Made by a program: the position numbers and the translations under genes. A stretch of DNA of 64,000 nt, from the NCBI GenBank assembly GCA_029990175.1, contig JARKIP010000017.1, positions 29,995,001 to 30,059,000 of the forward strand, in the 5' to 3' direction. Below, one piece after another: positions 23,201 through 35,461 of this stretch (position 1 is the stretch's first letter; each line of letters begins with the position of its first letter). The notes under the pieces are model-generated. The model worked only from the letters and a program-made list of their open reading frames with translations, had not been told where the DNA came from and made no database searches. This DNA is from Petunia secreta. Its lineage: Eukaryota; Streptophyta; Magnoliopsida; Solanales; Solanaceae.

Positions 23201-23339
23201 AATGTATTTAAGTTTTCACGTAAAAATTTCGTGTAGGGGCCTGTTTGGCGCGCGTTAATTGATTTGTAGCCGTCAAAAACAAATTCGCTGAGAAATAGCC
23301 ACTTCCGGACAAGTCCCAGTATAAATACTGGGGCTTCCC

Positions 23340-23592
23340 CAGTATTTTGTTATGGGATAACAAAATAACGGGATTTATCCCTTTGATGGGACCTTTGCTA
23401 CGGGATAAATTCCATTTTTTTTGTTATGGGATAAAGTTCCATAACAAAATAATTGGACCATTGAACATGTTAGTTCAATGTCCCATTATTTTGTTATGTG
23501 ATTATTTTGTTATGGGACTTTGTATAAAGCTTCAGTCCCATAACAAAATATTTGGACTTGTTCAACGCCAGGGTATTTTGTTATGGGACAAG
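23340..23592. repeat. Cluster of inverted and direct copies of TTTTGTTATGGGA
   Basis: The word appears forward at 23345, 23419, 23487 (changed), 23505 and 23575, and inverted at 23538-23553 and 23438-23450. Neighbouring forward and inverted copies could fold into hairpins. No coding is seen. Confidence 0.7.
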
Positions 23593-23619
23593 TCTGAGGT
23601 GTTTTTCCAATGCTAATGG

Positions 23620-25319
23620 AGCGTAAGTGTGCATGCGAATTTTTGGCTGTTTTTCAATTAATTTTAAAACGATGGATAAAACTCAAAAAAGTGCATCCAC
23701 AAATGGCTCACATCAAAATTTCCCAGTTTTCACTACTTTCTCTTGTTCCTTGCATTTTCTTTGAGGTTTCTTCTATAGCTTTTTAAAAAAAAAAAAAAAG
23801 CTTTCTCATCAAACGAATACATACTTTTGCATTCTATTTTCTTGGTTTGTTCAAGTCTTCCTCATAGAGTGCATTGTTAAATAAAATATCCTCCAACCGT
23901 TCTTTTTATTTTCCTCGAAATACCAGACATTGCATGAGGAGTATTGAAACATCAAATATTTATTTTCTGATCGAGTCAGCAATATTTTGAATTAGGTTAT
24001 ATCATTTCAACTTTGTAGTATTAATTTTCATCTAAATATTTACATATATTTTTAGTATGTAGGTATATATTGTCTTTTTAATTATAGTTTTGCATCTCAA
24101 AGGACCATAATATAGACTTCAAAGGAAAAATACATATGTAAACTTTTTTTTTTTTTTTTGAGAAAAAAATTAAGGCCTCTAATTAAAGTTTCGTTTTAGG
24201 CCACAAATACTATTGAGCCGCTTTTGCGTGACACTACTTTTTTTTTTGGTCTGTCCCAAGGAAAATGTCATCTTTTTTAAAGTGAAAAGAATTTATTTTT
24301 ATAAAATAATTTCTAATCACATAAATATCATGATAAGTCTTTTTCTTTCTTAAATTTTTTACCAAGTCAAACACCAACACACAAAATAAAATAAATGAAG
24401 TACCTCAGTTTCAAAATAAGCTGAGATTTACCATATGAATCATCACTGTTGTCACTGTCCATGCCGCACAACTAAAAGTAATCTCATTCCAAATTTGTAG
24501 GCCTCGACTATATTTTAAAGAATTTTGAAAGACAAAACATATAACAACCATGCAACGGAAATTGATTTGATTTAAGGAAATAATGCTAATGTTTTTTACT
24601 ACCCAGAACATCTTGAATTTACCCTTAAGTTAAAGAAACAAAGCTAAAGAAAAATAAAAAACGGCACAATGACTTTGTTGGATATTTTTTAAACAAAAGT
24701 CTCACATTGATAGTTGAAAGATAGAGAATTTATATATAAGATATGTGAGACATTTGAAAAAGATAGTGTCAAATAATCACGTCATGTTAGGAGTATATTT
24801 AGGCTGGTTAACTCCAACTAGCTTCCCTTGACAATGAAGAAGGAATAAGTCTAGCATGAAATAGAAGAGCCAATTAGAAAGCCAAAGGAGAGACTGCCTG
24901 GTGATCAAAATTAAGGCTGTCAGCACTACAAGCCTCAAGAATGATTCAGGCAAGTCATCCTTGGCTATCATATTTAGGGCTCTTGCATTCATGTAAGACT
25001 ATCTTCTTTTCTTGGTTTCTTGATACCAATAATTTGTTATATTTTTCTGTTTCCGAAACCCTATTTATAGCTAATGTGAGAATAGAAATCTGATTCTCTT
25101 GTTTACCAAGGCATCTTGACTCTCCCATTTATCAAATATACATGATTAATAATCTAGTCTACTGTCAGTTTCTAGGCCACAATGCATGTAGAGGATGCAG
25201 CATACTCTCAATACATGAGTTCAACGGAATGTAATACTTTCAACACGTAACTTTGATTTTATATGTAAAAGATCACTAAAATTTTAATGAAGTTAAGTTT
25301 TGAACTCACAAGTGAAAAT

Positions 25320-25322
<3 letters not shown>
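23620..25322. other. Gene-free A/T-rich spacer
   Basis: No believable gene. Around 24240-24420 there are worn traces of a Stowaway-like end ('CTGTCCCAAGG', 'CCTCAGTTTCAAAATA'). Poly-T runs lie near 23787 and 24145. Confidence 0.45.

Positions 25323-25398
<76 letters not shown>
25323..25398. repeat. (AT)n microsatellite
   Basis: An uninterrupted AT repeat of about 38 units. Confidence 0.97.
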
Positions 25399-25401
<3 letters not shown>

Positions 25402-26558
25402 CAATACTAAGAATTTAATTGAACTTATGAAATTTAAATCCTGAATCCACATTCCTCATACGGAATCCATGCCACTTTAGCACAAAATAAGAGTATGATC
25501 TCATAATTTTGAGCAAGTGAAGACGCAGCCTTGATCACTTGTCCTTTCAAATGAAGGAGACCGAATTTCAACAAGGATATGAGAAAATCTCGAATTTCTC
25601 TATTAATTTGTACTGTCTTTTCTCTCTTTTTCTTCACGGGGTCAAAGCAAATGAATAGGAACAGATTCTCAAATCAAGTAGATAACCAATTCTTTATTTT
25701 CTTAAAATTCAGATGTACGTATGTTAGAAGCCACAATGCATATAGTGTTTGAGCTAAATTTGCAGTGTACCGCAGTTAATACTCTCTCCTCCCCCCCCCC
25801 CCCCCCCCCCCCCCAATAAAGCATAATGTTTGGCCTTTGACCTCTCGTAAAAGACAGAATAAAATCCATAGTAGATATATTTGACTCATGAAAAAAGGCT
25901 TAATCGGGTATATGGAATAATGTATGAAGTTGGCCAAAACCTGAAGTTGAACGCAAACTTTAGACCTCAACTTCAGTCCTTAGGCTTAAATGAAGTCCAA
26001 ATTCAAACCCAAATAAAGAGATGAAAGTTAAATGTTTTTTCAAAAAGTGGGTTTTCCCAAAGTAGCAATAGCAAAAACGGCTAGTTGTGCACTTGGCCCT
26101 GAACTTATGTCAAAAGATTCAAACAACAGCAAGTTGCTGCCTTAGCTACACAGCACCATCACTGTTAGCTCAATTAAATTACCACCAGGAAAATTCTCAA
26201 AACCACAACATTTTCCACCCCACCCCCACCCCACTTTGCAGCAGCAAATTTGTTGCTTACGATGATAAAATACGAGAATTTTGAAAAGGAATACATATTT
26301 TTCAAAGCCAGGTTTATGCTAAGTTGGAAAGAACTGGTAACCCTTTGCAATAGTTCCCATTGTTTCTTTAAAAAAGGGCTAACACCTGATATATGTTAAA
26401 CTGCTACAACATTTTGCACCACATTCGTTCAATCTTTTATACATTTCATCTCAAGAAACGCAAACTTTGTGGCATCGCAAGGATCTGGATGATCCAGCAA
26501 AAACAAACACGCTGATGAATGCTCATCTAGTTAGAAACCAATGGCTACTGGTTACTCA
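25399..26558. other. Spacer downstream of the thioredoxin-domain gene
   Basis: Holds the poly-C run at 25791-25814. Otherwise no gene or clear element is seen. The 3' untranslated part of the gene to the right probably ends within the last few hundred bases. Confidence 0.45.
25791..25814. repeat. Poly-C tract
   Basis: 24 C in a row (G on the minus strand). Such runs are prone to length errors in sequencing and assembly. Confidence 0.9.
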
Positions 26559-29500
26559 TCAGTCAGAATCAGAATCAGGATTGTTTGACGACCTCACTGT
26601 CCTATTTCTCTCAGCATATGAATCATCATCTTCTTCTTCCTTGTTCTCTTTGATTATTCCTGCAAAAAAGATGGGTTAGTAATTGCCATAAGCTATGGAT
26701 AGGAACAATTCATTTTATAAGGGCATTACCTTTCTTTAACAGAAGACCCTCCAGAGACCTTGTGCTGAAATCATCTTTTCCTCCCAAGTCTTGAAAACCA
26801 ACTAGCCTATCTGTAGCTATTCCATTCCTGGAGACCAATAATTTTCTAAGAGTAGAACAAAACGAAATGATGTCATCTGGAAAAAACTACTCCATATGAC
26901 TAATCATATCCCTAGGGATGTCTTGGTGCCTGTATTCATATATAGTGTGTCAATCCAAGGAATTCTACGAACGGAACCATAAATAAGATTGGTAGACTGT
27001 ACCCCTTTTTTACCACTGTTTGATGATGCATCTACCATTGATTTCTCGTGTAAATTTATAATATGTTTTTCAAGATAGCTCCCTCATCTAATCTACAGTA
27101 CAATGAAAACCCCCCGAAAATCAAAGAAGAAGAAGAAGCCAAGTTTAGATAATCCATGGTAGCTCTCCTGCCTAAACAAAATCCAAGACCTGAACCAATT
27201 ATGTTATCCCACAAAGCAAATGTTAACTGATGGTCTGCCTGCACTAGACAGTTATACCACCCTGACAGCCTGACATTTTACTTGTGCAAAAGCCCATTTT
27301 GACGGAACATTTTTTATCCACATTTTGAGACAAACAACGTAGGAGAATTTAGGTTCATCTTCTTGCTTCAGGGATGGCAATGGGGCGGGGCGGGGCAGGG
27401 CAAATGGGTAAACAGGGCAGGGCAGGGGAAGAACTAAATGGGGTGGGGCGGGGCGGGGCAGGGCGGGTGAAAGGAAAAACTTTTAATCTGGCGGGGCAGG
27501 GCGGGCCGCGTGAAAGGCAGCTTCTTTTTGTTCTTTGTCTTTGTTTTCTCTTTGCTTATGTGTTGTTTTGAAGATTCAATTAATAGCGTTGTAGTGTCAC
27601 TTAATTCAACTCATGACTAATTCGTTTAATTTTACCAAAATTAGTATATATGCATCATATAATAATAAATTAAATAATTTTTCTGGAAATAAAAGATTGT
27701 AGACATAAATTATTTGTACAAAGTTAAATATCTCAACAAACAATAATTTTTACTTTAATGACATCTCAACAATAAAATAATTATTCTTAACAACAAAGTT
27801 GGGTCTAAAATGGAAAAATAAATGGAAAAAAGTCATATATAACAAAAACTGGGCGGGGCGGGGATAGGCGGGGCAAAACTTTATTTAAAAAAAAAAAAAA
27901 AAAAAAAAAGGGGGTGGGGCGGGTCAAATTCTTAGCGGGGCAAGGCATGCCCCGCCCCATTGCCATCCCTACTTGCTTGAAGGATATAGCTCTTCTGAAT
28001 TTCTTGATTTTGCTTTAAAACAGTCAGAAAGCCACCCAAACTTGGATAAATATAGGAGAAAGGGTAGAGCTGAGTACCCAAAAGGCTAAACAGATGAAGT
28101 GGCACTAACCTGAATAAGATGACACAAGGTAGAGTTTTAATTCCCAGCTTGGTAACGAAAAAAGGAGCATTCTGTCATTAAGTTATACGAGACAAAATGA
28201 GAAATAAGCACGAATATTTAGATCCATCCATACAGTCCTCAAAAAGTTATAGAGCTAGTTTTTCTTTCCTTCTTTCATCTTCCACGCATTGGTGGGTGCA
28301 GATATTTCACAATATTTGGAGACAGTTTCTACTGTACTAATCCGAAGGGGAGCCTTGGAGCAACTGGTAAAGTTGTCTTCGTGTGACCTATAGGTCACAG
28401 GTTCAAGCCTAACAGCCACTGATGTATCAGGTTAGGCTGCATACATCACACCCCTTGGGGTGGGGTTCTTCCCCAGACCCTGCAAGAACGCGGGATGCTT
28501 TGTGCACCGGGCTTCCCTTTTCTACTGTATTAATCTGAGGGAGAATCCAAAAACTAAATGAAAACAGACCTCAGCATCCAACTTTATGAACTTTGTATCA
28601 ACATGTCTTGGTGCAAGAGACTTCAAATGCTTATCCATGATCCTGAAAGAGAAACAAACACCATTATGTTTGTGTGTGCACACATATGTTTGTTGTTGTT
28701 GTTGTCATAAGTATATAAAGCTAGATTATTCTACACTCAGCGCAATGCATCGACATAGGAAGAGTTGGAAGACAAGCAAGAGAATCTGCACAATCTGGCG
28801 CCTTGCAAAAGCTGTCACAACCAGAGCCTTCAAGATGCAAATTTAGGCAACAAGTTTAAGGAATGAGTCAAGCTTGTTGCATCAGATTATAAGTAGACTG
28901 AAGAGCTTGAACTACTGACTTACAGAGCAAACTCAAACTCACAATTTGCACAATGAGATAAACCAGAAATTTTTCTAACTGGGCAATTGCATACTCTCCT
29001 GCTCCCCCTCTTTCTCAAACACAGATAGCAGCAAAGAACAACGAAAATGGCAATTAAGAAAGAAACCTTCTCCTCCTTTTTTATAACTGAGATATCCCCG
29101 GGGAATGACACACGGTTCGAAAATCGTATGGGCATGCCCCTCTACCCTTCTCCACTTATGTCTGCAAAGTGGTCCGAACCTTTACCACTAGACTGAAATC
29201 CAAGGGAGAGAGAACCCTCCTCTTATTATGTCTTTTTCTTTTATGTGGGGGAGGGTAGGTAGACGTAAAGTAAGTTCTTACTTGCATCGGTAGAACTCTC
29301 GATGGTAGAAGTGACAGATCGCTTTCTCACTACCAGTAACTTCACCCAAAAAATCTCCTTCACTGATCTCTCTATATTCTCCATGCCCTTGTCTTTTTAG
29401 AGCCTGTCTCTTTTCTGCTTCTTTCTGTAGAAGGGTCCAGACCAAACAACAGTTTAACAATCAGGAACTTTTTGTTGTTTGGCTCCAGATAATATTAACC

Positions 29501-31950
29501 TGCATTGACCAGCAGGGAAGACAAAATAACAGACCTTGAGAGCAGCAATCCTATCTGCGTGCAACTTTTCCAGCTCAGGGTCCTGTTAAAGCACAACGCA
29601 CAAGCAAACAGACAAATGGATCATGTTCCAACAAGGAGAAACAGAGATGGATTGGTAAACTTACATCCATCAGTTCATCAAGATCTATGTCCTGATGAAC
29701 AGAAGATGATGCTTGCGCCTTCTCTTGTGCCAGCACTTCCTAAACGGTGAAGTTGGAAATAACATATGGTTAATACCTGCTACTATAACTGCTGGATGTT
29801 TCAAGGTATACTGCAATGGTAAAAACTATCAAATTTCAAATAAAATCTAATCCCAAAGGAACAGCAACTAGCATAAAAGGTCTAGCTGAAGTCCCCTGTT
29901 GAAAACCTGTAACTGACAGGACTTTTTCTTAAGCTACTGGAGTAAAGATAAATTCAATAGCACAAACAAATTTTTATCCCCCAAGTGTAGGAAAATTTTC
30001 AACCAACCGTAACTCACACTGTCTAAGTGACTTCACAAACCATCTTAGCTTCTTAATAAAATTGTGGACTTAAAAGGTTAGTACTTGGACCCATAAACAA
30101 CATACTAAATCACTTTTAATGTTTCACTATTTCTTATAAAAGGATGCGCCTATCCTGAGACCAGAGGCAGCTTTACTATGGTCACACCATAAAATGAGAG
30201 CTCCATGTCCAATGGCAAGAAAAGAAGATCGATTGACACACCAATAAAGTATACTTATATACTACAAATCAGCATGCCATATATGTAAGGAGTTTATACC
30301 AATATTTATTAATTGTAGGCAGAAGGATCTAAAGACAACCGATTTTGAAAGTCTAGTAAGTGAACCCTCTGTTGTTTTCTTTATTTAACAAGTGAACCCA
30401 CTGTCTTTACCGTTGGAATGGGGTTATCTCTGTCTCAGACTCTCAGGGAGAAATTGTGCATGCAGATTTGGCTCCATAGTTCGCATTTCGCAGAACTATT
30501 CTTTTTATAACGGTGGTGTAGGCAGCTTCCACGCATAATAGCATAAGGGGTGCAAGTTTGAAGACAGTAGAGTGCCTTGGCACACATGGTCACCTCAATA
30601 CACCGGATACATGCAACCTCCTACTAGCACGGTAACTCTGCCCCACCAAGCTTTAGGCAAATGGGAAGAACTTGTCTAAGCTTTTCTGTCTGTGACCGAA
30701 TTTAATCCTCACATAAGTGTCACCCACTTCATTGACTGCAAAGTCACACCCTTAGGTGTGATGAGTAGAACTATTCAAAGCTCGACACAAACATCCAGAG
30801 GAGACTTTCCATTTATAACATCTACTTGACTTCCGAGATAATAGACTTTCTCAGCTTAGATAACTTGATAATATAAAAAATACACTCATACAAGAAAACT
30901 TAGTGAAGAAGTCTAAGCATTTATTGTATCCTTTAACTCCATAGAATATCCTTTTCGCACATGATTACATAAATATCCAAACTTTACAACACTAAAAGCT
31001 ACACCTCAATCCCAAACATGTCTATTTGGCTATATGGATCCTTTATATACATTCTGCTTTATTTAGAAAAAACTCCAAACTTTACTTTACTCCAGCACAT
31101 AAAAATCTGAACTTTACTCTTCAAAGTGTTTGCTTCTCCCTACATGTGTAGAAAACTTCTGTAACCCCCTTAAAGCACAGTTCCTTCCACTTCAAGTTCT
31201 CAAATATAAAACTCCCTAATGATTTGCTGTACAAACACTATGTATTGCACTTCTTTAAACATATTGTGAACCCGTTCCACGTCCTGCATAACTATAATAT
31301 GCTGAACCAGCAAACGATGTTCCTCAACCACCATTTACATAAGAAGGTGAGAAATTAAATTAATCCACTGTGCCGCAATATAACATCTTTTTGGATTCAA
31401 CTATTGTATCTATACTCTATTCAGGTCCATATAACATCTTTTTGGATAACTGTGGTGTTCGGGCCAGCTTGTGCGTACCTCGACTAATTCTAGAGGATAC
31501 CTGCTACCTCTCACCAACACAGCTGCATAGATAACTCTGTCTACAAAGGCTTCGACAGATAGGAAGATATCACCTAGTCATTTTGCCTGGGATTTGAACG
31601 TGAGACCTTCTGGTTCATTGACCATTAGGACACACCCTTGGGTAGGTCCATATAATATTTTAATTCATTGTAAACAATGTTTAAGCTATCATATGTCGTC
31701 TTTCCCTACTGTCGCAGGTAATCTGCCTTATTTTCAAGATTACACATTTCACGTGTTATGTATATATAGTATAAAAGGTTTTTTACACCGTCAGTGTATA
31801 TAACTTAAACTCAATGTAGTTAGCATGAAGCAATAAGAGAATTGAATTAAGAGATATTCAAATTACCTTTTGATAATCACGAGCAGCAGCAGCCATAACA
31901 TTTCCAAAAGCCAAATTAGAGAGAGTTGATTTTACTGAATCCGGATCCAT
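26559..31950 (-). CDS. TXND9: Thioredoxin domain-containing protein 9 homolog (eight exons)
   Basis: Exons: 31950-31867, 29739-29665, 29582-29535, 29424-29282, 28642-28570, 28171-28110, 26827-26730, 26659-26559. All introns have GT-AG ends and the joined frame is 227 codons plus stop. It begins MDPDSVKSTLSNLAFGN. A helical, charged N-terminal part (1-90, with DPELEKLHADRIAALKKEAEK) is followed by a thioredoxin fold (about 90-195: EGDFLGEV, CHFYHREFYRCKIMDKH, TKFIKLDAE, GIKTLPCVILF, GFQDLGGKDDFST) and an acidic tail ending SDSD. The usual CxxC active site is reduced to a single Cys (FYRCK, residue 116), as in human TXNDC9. TXNDC9 belongs to the phosducin-like group and works with the CCT chaperonin in tubulin and actin folding in the cytosol; that role is taken from the family. 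The frame has no faults. Confidence 0.97.
27369..27970. mobile_element. hAT-type MITE, GGGGCGG-rich, in TXND9 intron 6
   Basis: The ends are inverted copies, AGGGATGGCAATGGGGCGGG and its complement, with at least 20 matching bases. Flanks TCTTGCTT (27361) and ACTTGCTT (27971) form an 8-bp target duplication with one change, as hAT elements make. Both end regions hold strings of GGGGCGGGGC/GGGGCAGGGC, while the middle is A/T-rich. The reading frame at 27374-27571 runs through these repeats and is not a gene. Confidence 0.85.
28349..28521 (+). mobile_element. Au-type SINE in TXND9 intron 5
   Basis: It starts GAGCCTTGGAGCAACTGGTA and carries tRNA-like promoter boxes (AGCAACTGGTA and GGTCACAGGTTCAAGCC). 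It ends GTGCACCGGGCTTCCCTTTT, the ends known for plant Au SINEs. Near-copies CTACTGTACTAATCCGA and CTACTGTATTAATCTGA flank it (28329 and 28522) as a target duplication. It lies antisense to the gene. Confidence 0.85.
30590..30690 (-). mobile_element. Fragment of a SolS-type SINE in TXND9 intron 1
   Basis: The stretch 'CTCCTACTAGCACGGTAACTC ... CACCAAGCTTTAGGCAAATGGGAAGAA' matches the middle of the SINE at 31444-31643 and 41651-42010. Both ends are missing or worn. Confidence 0.45.
31444..31643 (-). mobile_element. SolS-type SINE in TXND9 intron 1
   Basis: Read on the minus strand it begins with tRNA-like boxes (GTGTCCTAATGGTCA; AAGGTCTCACGTTCAAATCC), passes GAGAGGTAGCAGGTATCC and ends GGCCCGAACACCACAGTTAT. 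The flanks AGGTCCATATAACAT (left) and AGGTCCATATAATAT (right) are a target duplication. SINEs of this kind are common in nightshade introns. It lies in the same direction as the gene. Confidence 0.75.
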
Positions 31951-32133
31951 TTTTTCCAATTTCACTATGTGAGATCAAGCTGTGAGTGATGGTACAGCTT
32001 TTCAGATTTGCCGGAGCGCTGAGTTTTGGTTGTCTATATTTTTTTGTTCTTTCACTTAAATGGTACATTAAGTTTTAAGGTAAGGTTATTTTTGTCCCTA
32101 TAATATTGTTTTGACCATAAAATACTACTAATA

Positions 32134-32360
32134 GTCCCTCGGTTTCAAAAAGGATGAACCTATTTATTTTTTAGTCTATTTCAAAAAGAATGACCTCTTT
32201 CAAAATTTAGAAAGAAATATTCACTTTTACTCATAACTATATGATTTGTAGCCACACAAATATCTATAACTTATTTTAGACCACAAGTTTCAAAAGTCTT
32301 CTCTCTTTATTAAACTCCGTACAAAGTCAAATGAGTTCATCTAAAGTGGAACGGAGGGAG
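32134..32360. mobile_element. Stowaway-type MITE upstream of TXND9
   Basis: Ends GTCCCTCGGTTTC and, inverted, CTCCCTCCGTTCC, flanked by TA. Its near end is 184 bp from the TXND9 start codon, so it lies in or close to the promoter. Confidence 0.85.
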
Positions 32361-33515
32361 TATTATTTTTAAGTTTGAAGAAATTGAACATTGCTAGTTC
32401 AAATATGGAACTCTAAAATGAATCATTTGGAAATATTTTATCATACAGTCAAATCTCTCTATAGTTTGAAACTTTCATGACTGTTATAGCAAAGTGTTGT
32501 CATATATGTATACTGCATTTAAAGTTTAGATCTCATTTAGTTGTTATAACGAAAAAGTATGCAAAACATATTTTTTATAAACTTTTTATAATATAAACAA
32601 AAATAAAATACATGTTAAATTTAAAAGCCCAATCGATTTTCATATTTCAGCAACTGAATATTGCAAAAACTAATTCTTTTTTAATAAATGATAAGGCAAT
32701 TTTTCGCTTTTAACCGCGTATACTTGCTTAGTCGCGTCAACGTACTTATGCTCTTGCTAAGAATGTAACTGACAGCTTGATGACTACCAAGTGAAAATTC
32801 TAGCTTCAGCTGGTCATATGTGATTTTAGGATTGTCTTCTGTGTATTAGCACAATACTATCTTTGTTTCTAAAAATAGCTCGACGTTTAGATCTCATATT
32901 ACATGAATAAAGAATATGTGATGAATAATATTATTTAAAGGTAATAAGTTCAAGAAGACTAATACTATGGTAGTTAATATTTACGCAAATGTTGTACGAG
33001 AATTAAATAAATAAGAATTGAAAGATTTAGAAATTATCAAGAAAAAGTGATTTATTAACCAGTCTAACCAAGAAAAATAAAAAAGTTAAAATGTAAAAAA
33101 GGCACTATAATCTACTTCGTACTATTCTCCTTTGTAAAGAGAAAAAAGAGGAAGAAAGTTTTGGTCTAATAAACTATATTTCAGACAAATATACGAATAT
33201 AAAATAGAGAATATATTTTTGGTATGAATTAATGATTACCATAAAATATTTTAATTTTACACAAAATATTTTTTTATATTATACTATATTTAACTATGGT
33301 TGTTATAGAGAGGTTTTTACAAAGAGTATATCAATGAATGATATTGTTGTTATAGGTAGAATTTGTTGTAGAGAGGTAAAATATAACATGAAAAATTAAT
33401 TCTAGAGAAAACTAGCCCGTTATACTGAAATATTGTTATGATGAAAGGCTGTTATAATGAGATTTAACTTTATAAGAAAAATGTCATGGATTCCACGTGG
33501 CCAAGTTTTACAACG
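32361..33515. other. A/T-rich spacer
   Basis: No gene. Words such as 'GTTATAGAGAGGTTT' and 'CTGTTATAATGAGATTT' around 33300-33475, and 'CAGTCAAATCTCTCTATA' near 32450, suggest a worn inverted-repeat element spanning about 32450-33475, but I could not fix its ends. Confidence 0.4.
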
Positions 33516-33523
33516 ATCACTAT

Positions 33524-34384
33524 TAGGGGTGTTTGCCGTAAACCGAAAAGCCGAACCAAACCGAAAACCGACTCAAACCGAAAGGAAAAAAAATCCACAT
33601 TTTTAGGTTTGGTTTGGTTTTGGTTCTTACTTTCAAAAATCGACTTGATTTGATTTGGTTTTGGCTCAAGCCGATTAGATAAACACTTACTAAAAATTTA
33701 ATTACACATACAATTATGTATATGTAAATTTATATAAATTTACACGATATGCTAATTATATTTGCTCTTGAATTGTAGTTTAGTTCCTCACATTTATAGC
33801 TTTATGCATTTTGTATTCTAATCAATATTTTGATAAGTCAAAACAATCTATTCTATGTTAGAAATAACGCTTTATTCCTTCATTATTTTTGGTTAATTCA
33901 ATATCATCAAGGTATCTTGGCAAATGATATTCCCTCAGTTTTTCAAACATGAAAATCGATGTAAAAAGTTTGATTAAGTTAATTGAAATGATTAATTGCT
34001 TATACAATCATACGTTTTTTTGATGAAGCTACATGCGTAACTTGATTACATATATAGTTTATTCTTTTCTAGAGAGTACTTGGTGTGAGTATGTCATAGT
34101 GGAATATAGTCGCTCGAATATGTGTTTGATCCTTGGAAGTATATGTCATATATTTAAAGAGAAAAATCGACAAAAAAAATGAACCGACAAAAACCGAACA
34201 AGTGAAACAACAACATGCCCAGTATATCCGACAACTGGGGTCTGGGAAGGGTGAGATAAAAACTGAACAAGTGAAAAACTGACTTAATTATTTGGTTGTG
34301 GTTTAAATATTTGAAAATCCGAATTAATTGGTTTGATTATTTTTTAGAGGAAAGTCGACCCAAACCGATCCATGAACACTCCTA
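33524..34384. mobile_element. hAT-type MITE with AACCGA subterminal repeats
   Basis: Ends TAGGGGTGTT and (inverted) TAGGAGTGTT; the 8-bp flanks ATCACTAT at 33516-33523 and 34385-34392 are identical, as hAT elements leave. Near each end are many copies of 'AACCGA' or its complement. It contains a small nested SINE piece at 34208-34258. No transposase is encoded. Confidence 0.88.
34208..34258 (-). mobile_element. TS-type SINE fragment nested in the hAT MITE
   Basis: The 51-bp piece CAACAACATGCCCAGTATAT ... GGGTCTGGGAAGGGTGAGA is the reverse of the 3' end of the TS-type SINE seen at 38182. It is flanked by AACCGAACAAGTGAAA and AACTGAACAAGTGAAA, a target duplication with one change, so it entered the MITE after the MITE landed. 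Confidence 0.7.
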
Positions 34385-34585
34385 ATCACTATTAAGTTTT
34401 CTTGCCTAATTTCAATTTTTCTTATAATAGCAGTCTTTTTTCATTACTAACGGATTGTTTCTTTTTAGTTAGTTTTTTGCTAGACCTTTTTGTTTACAAT
34501 TTGTTTAGTGGTGAAATTGAGGGGACAAAAAAAAATTAGGGAAGATGTTGTAAAAGTATTAATAAATGTGGGTGTCTAACTGATA

Positions 34586-34829
34586 CTTCCTCCGGTCCAC
34601 AATAGATGATGTTTTGGGTGTTTTCACATATATTAAGAACATCACCTTTTTAGTATTAATTAGTAATGTAATTGATCATATTAACCCTTATCCAAGCTAT
34701 TATTACCTAAAGATTTGTTTTAAATCATTTATTAGCAAGGGTGATATGTCTTTTTGATTTGTGTAAAGATCAAATATTATGGACCAAAAAAAATAGGCCA
34801 AAACATCATATATTGTGAACCAGAGGGAG
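34586..34829. mobile_element. Stowaway-type MITE
   Basis: Ends CTTCCTCCGGTCCACAATA and, inverted, CTCCCTCTGGTTCACAATA, flanked by TA; the inverted ends extend into 'GATGTTTTGG' on both sides. Confidence 0.85.
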
Positions 34830-35453
34830 TAATTCACTATTCCTAAAGATACATTCTCCTGTATGCCCATACTCCTCTATACTATACCTCATCTCCACAA
34901 TATGATATGACTTGCGTGTATCACAATCATGTGTCTTGAGTACACCTGAAATGGAAGAAATATAGAGTTCTTCCATTGCCTCATATTATCACTCTTCCTT
35001 TTAGGTCTCGTTAATTAAGTAGTTTGTTTTGCTACAAAAGAAGACAATGTTTCGCCGGTGCCACGTGGAATCCATGTGACAATTTTGTCAGTTCAGTAGT
35101 CCCAGATATGTTGTTAGTTTAGTCAGAGGAGAAGTGTCAAGTTTGCAAGTTTAATATTATGGGCGAAAATAACATAAGCTCAAGCTTGAGCGACTATTTG
35201 AGCCAAAACTCTGTATCTTTGGCGTGAGAACTTCACACTGCCAAAATTGAAGCCTTTTAGAAACAGTAGGACCATTTGCATTTGCAGTTCCCAGACTGAT
35301 TGAGTCAATAAGTTGTATAAAACATCATTTACTGGCTTTAGTCACTTGCGAAGAAAGGTAAGCTTTTACCCCATTTCTCAAACTCGCAAATTGCATACAA
35401 TCAAAGCTTGCACTCAACCAAATCAACAAACAGAAAGAGCTAGGAAACAATCA
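34830..35453. other. Spacer, nothing recognised
   Basis: No gene or repeat seen. The stretch 35040-35300 is less A/T-rich than its surroundings but has no open frame of note. Confidence 0.4.
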
Positions 35454-35461
35454 CTGAACTC

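Noticed and set aside
27374..27571. Gly/Arg-rich ORF
   Set aside because: It translates the GGGGCGG words of a hAT MITE.
29100..29260. tRNA-like words in TXND9 intron 4 (CTAGTGGTAAAGGTTCGGACC on the minus strand)
   Set aside because: Too short and no second promoter box or tail; neither a tRNA gene nor a SINE can be supported.
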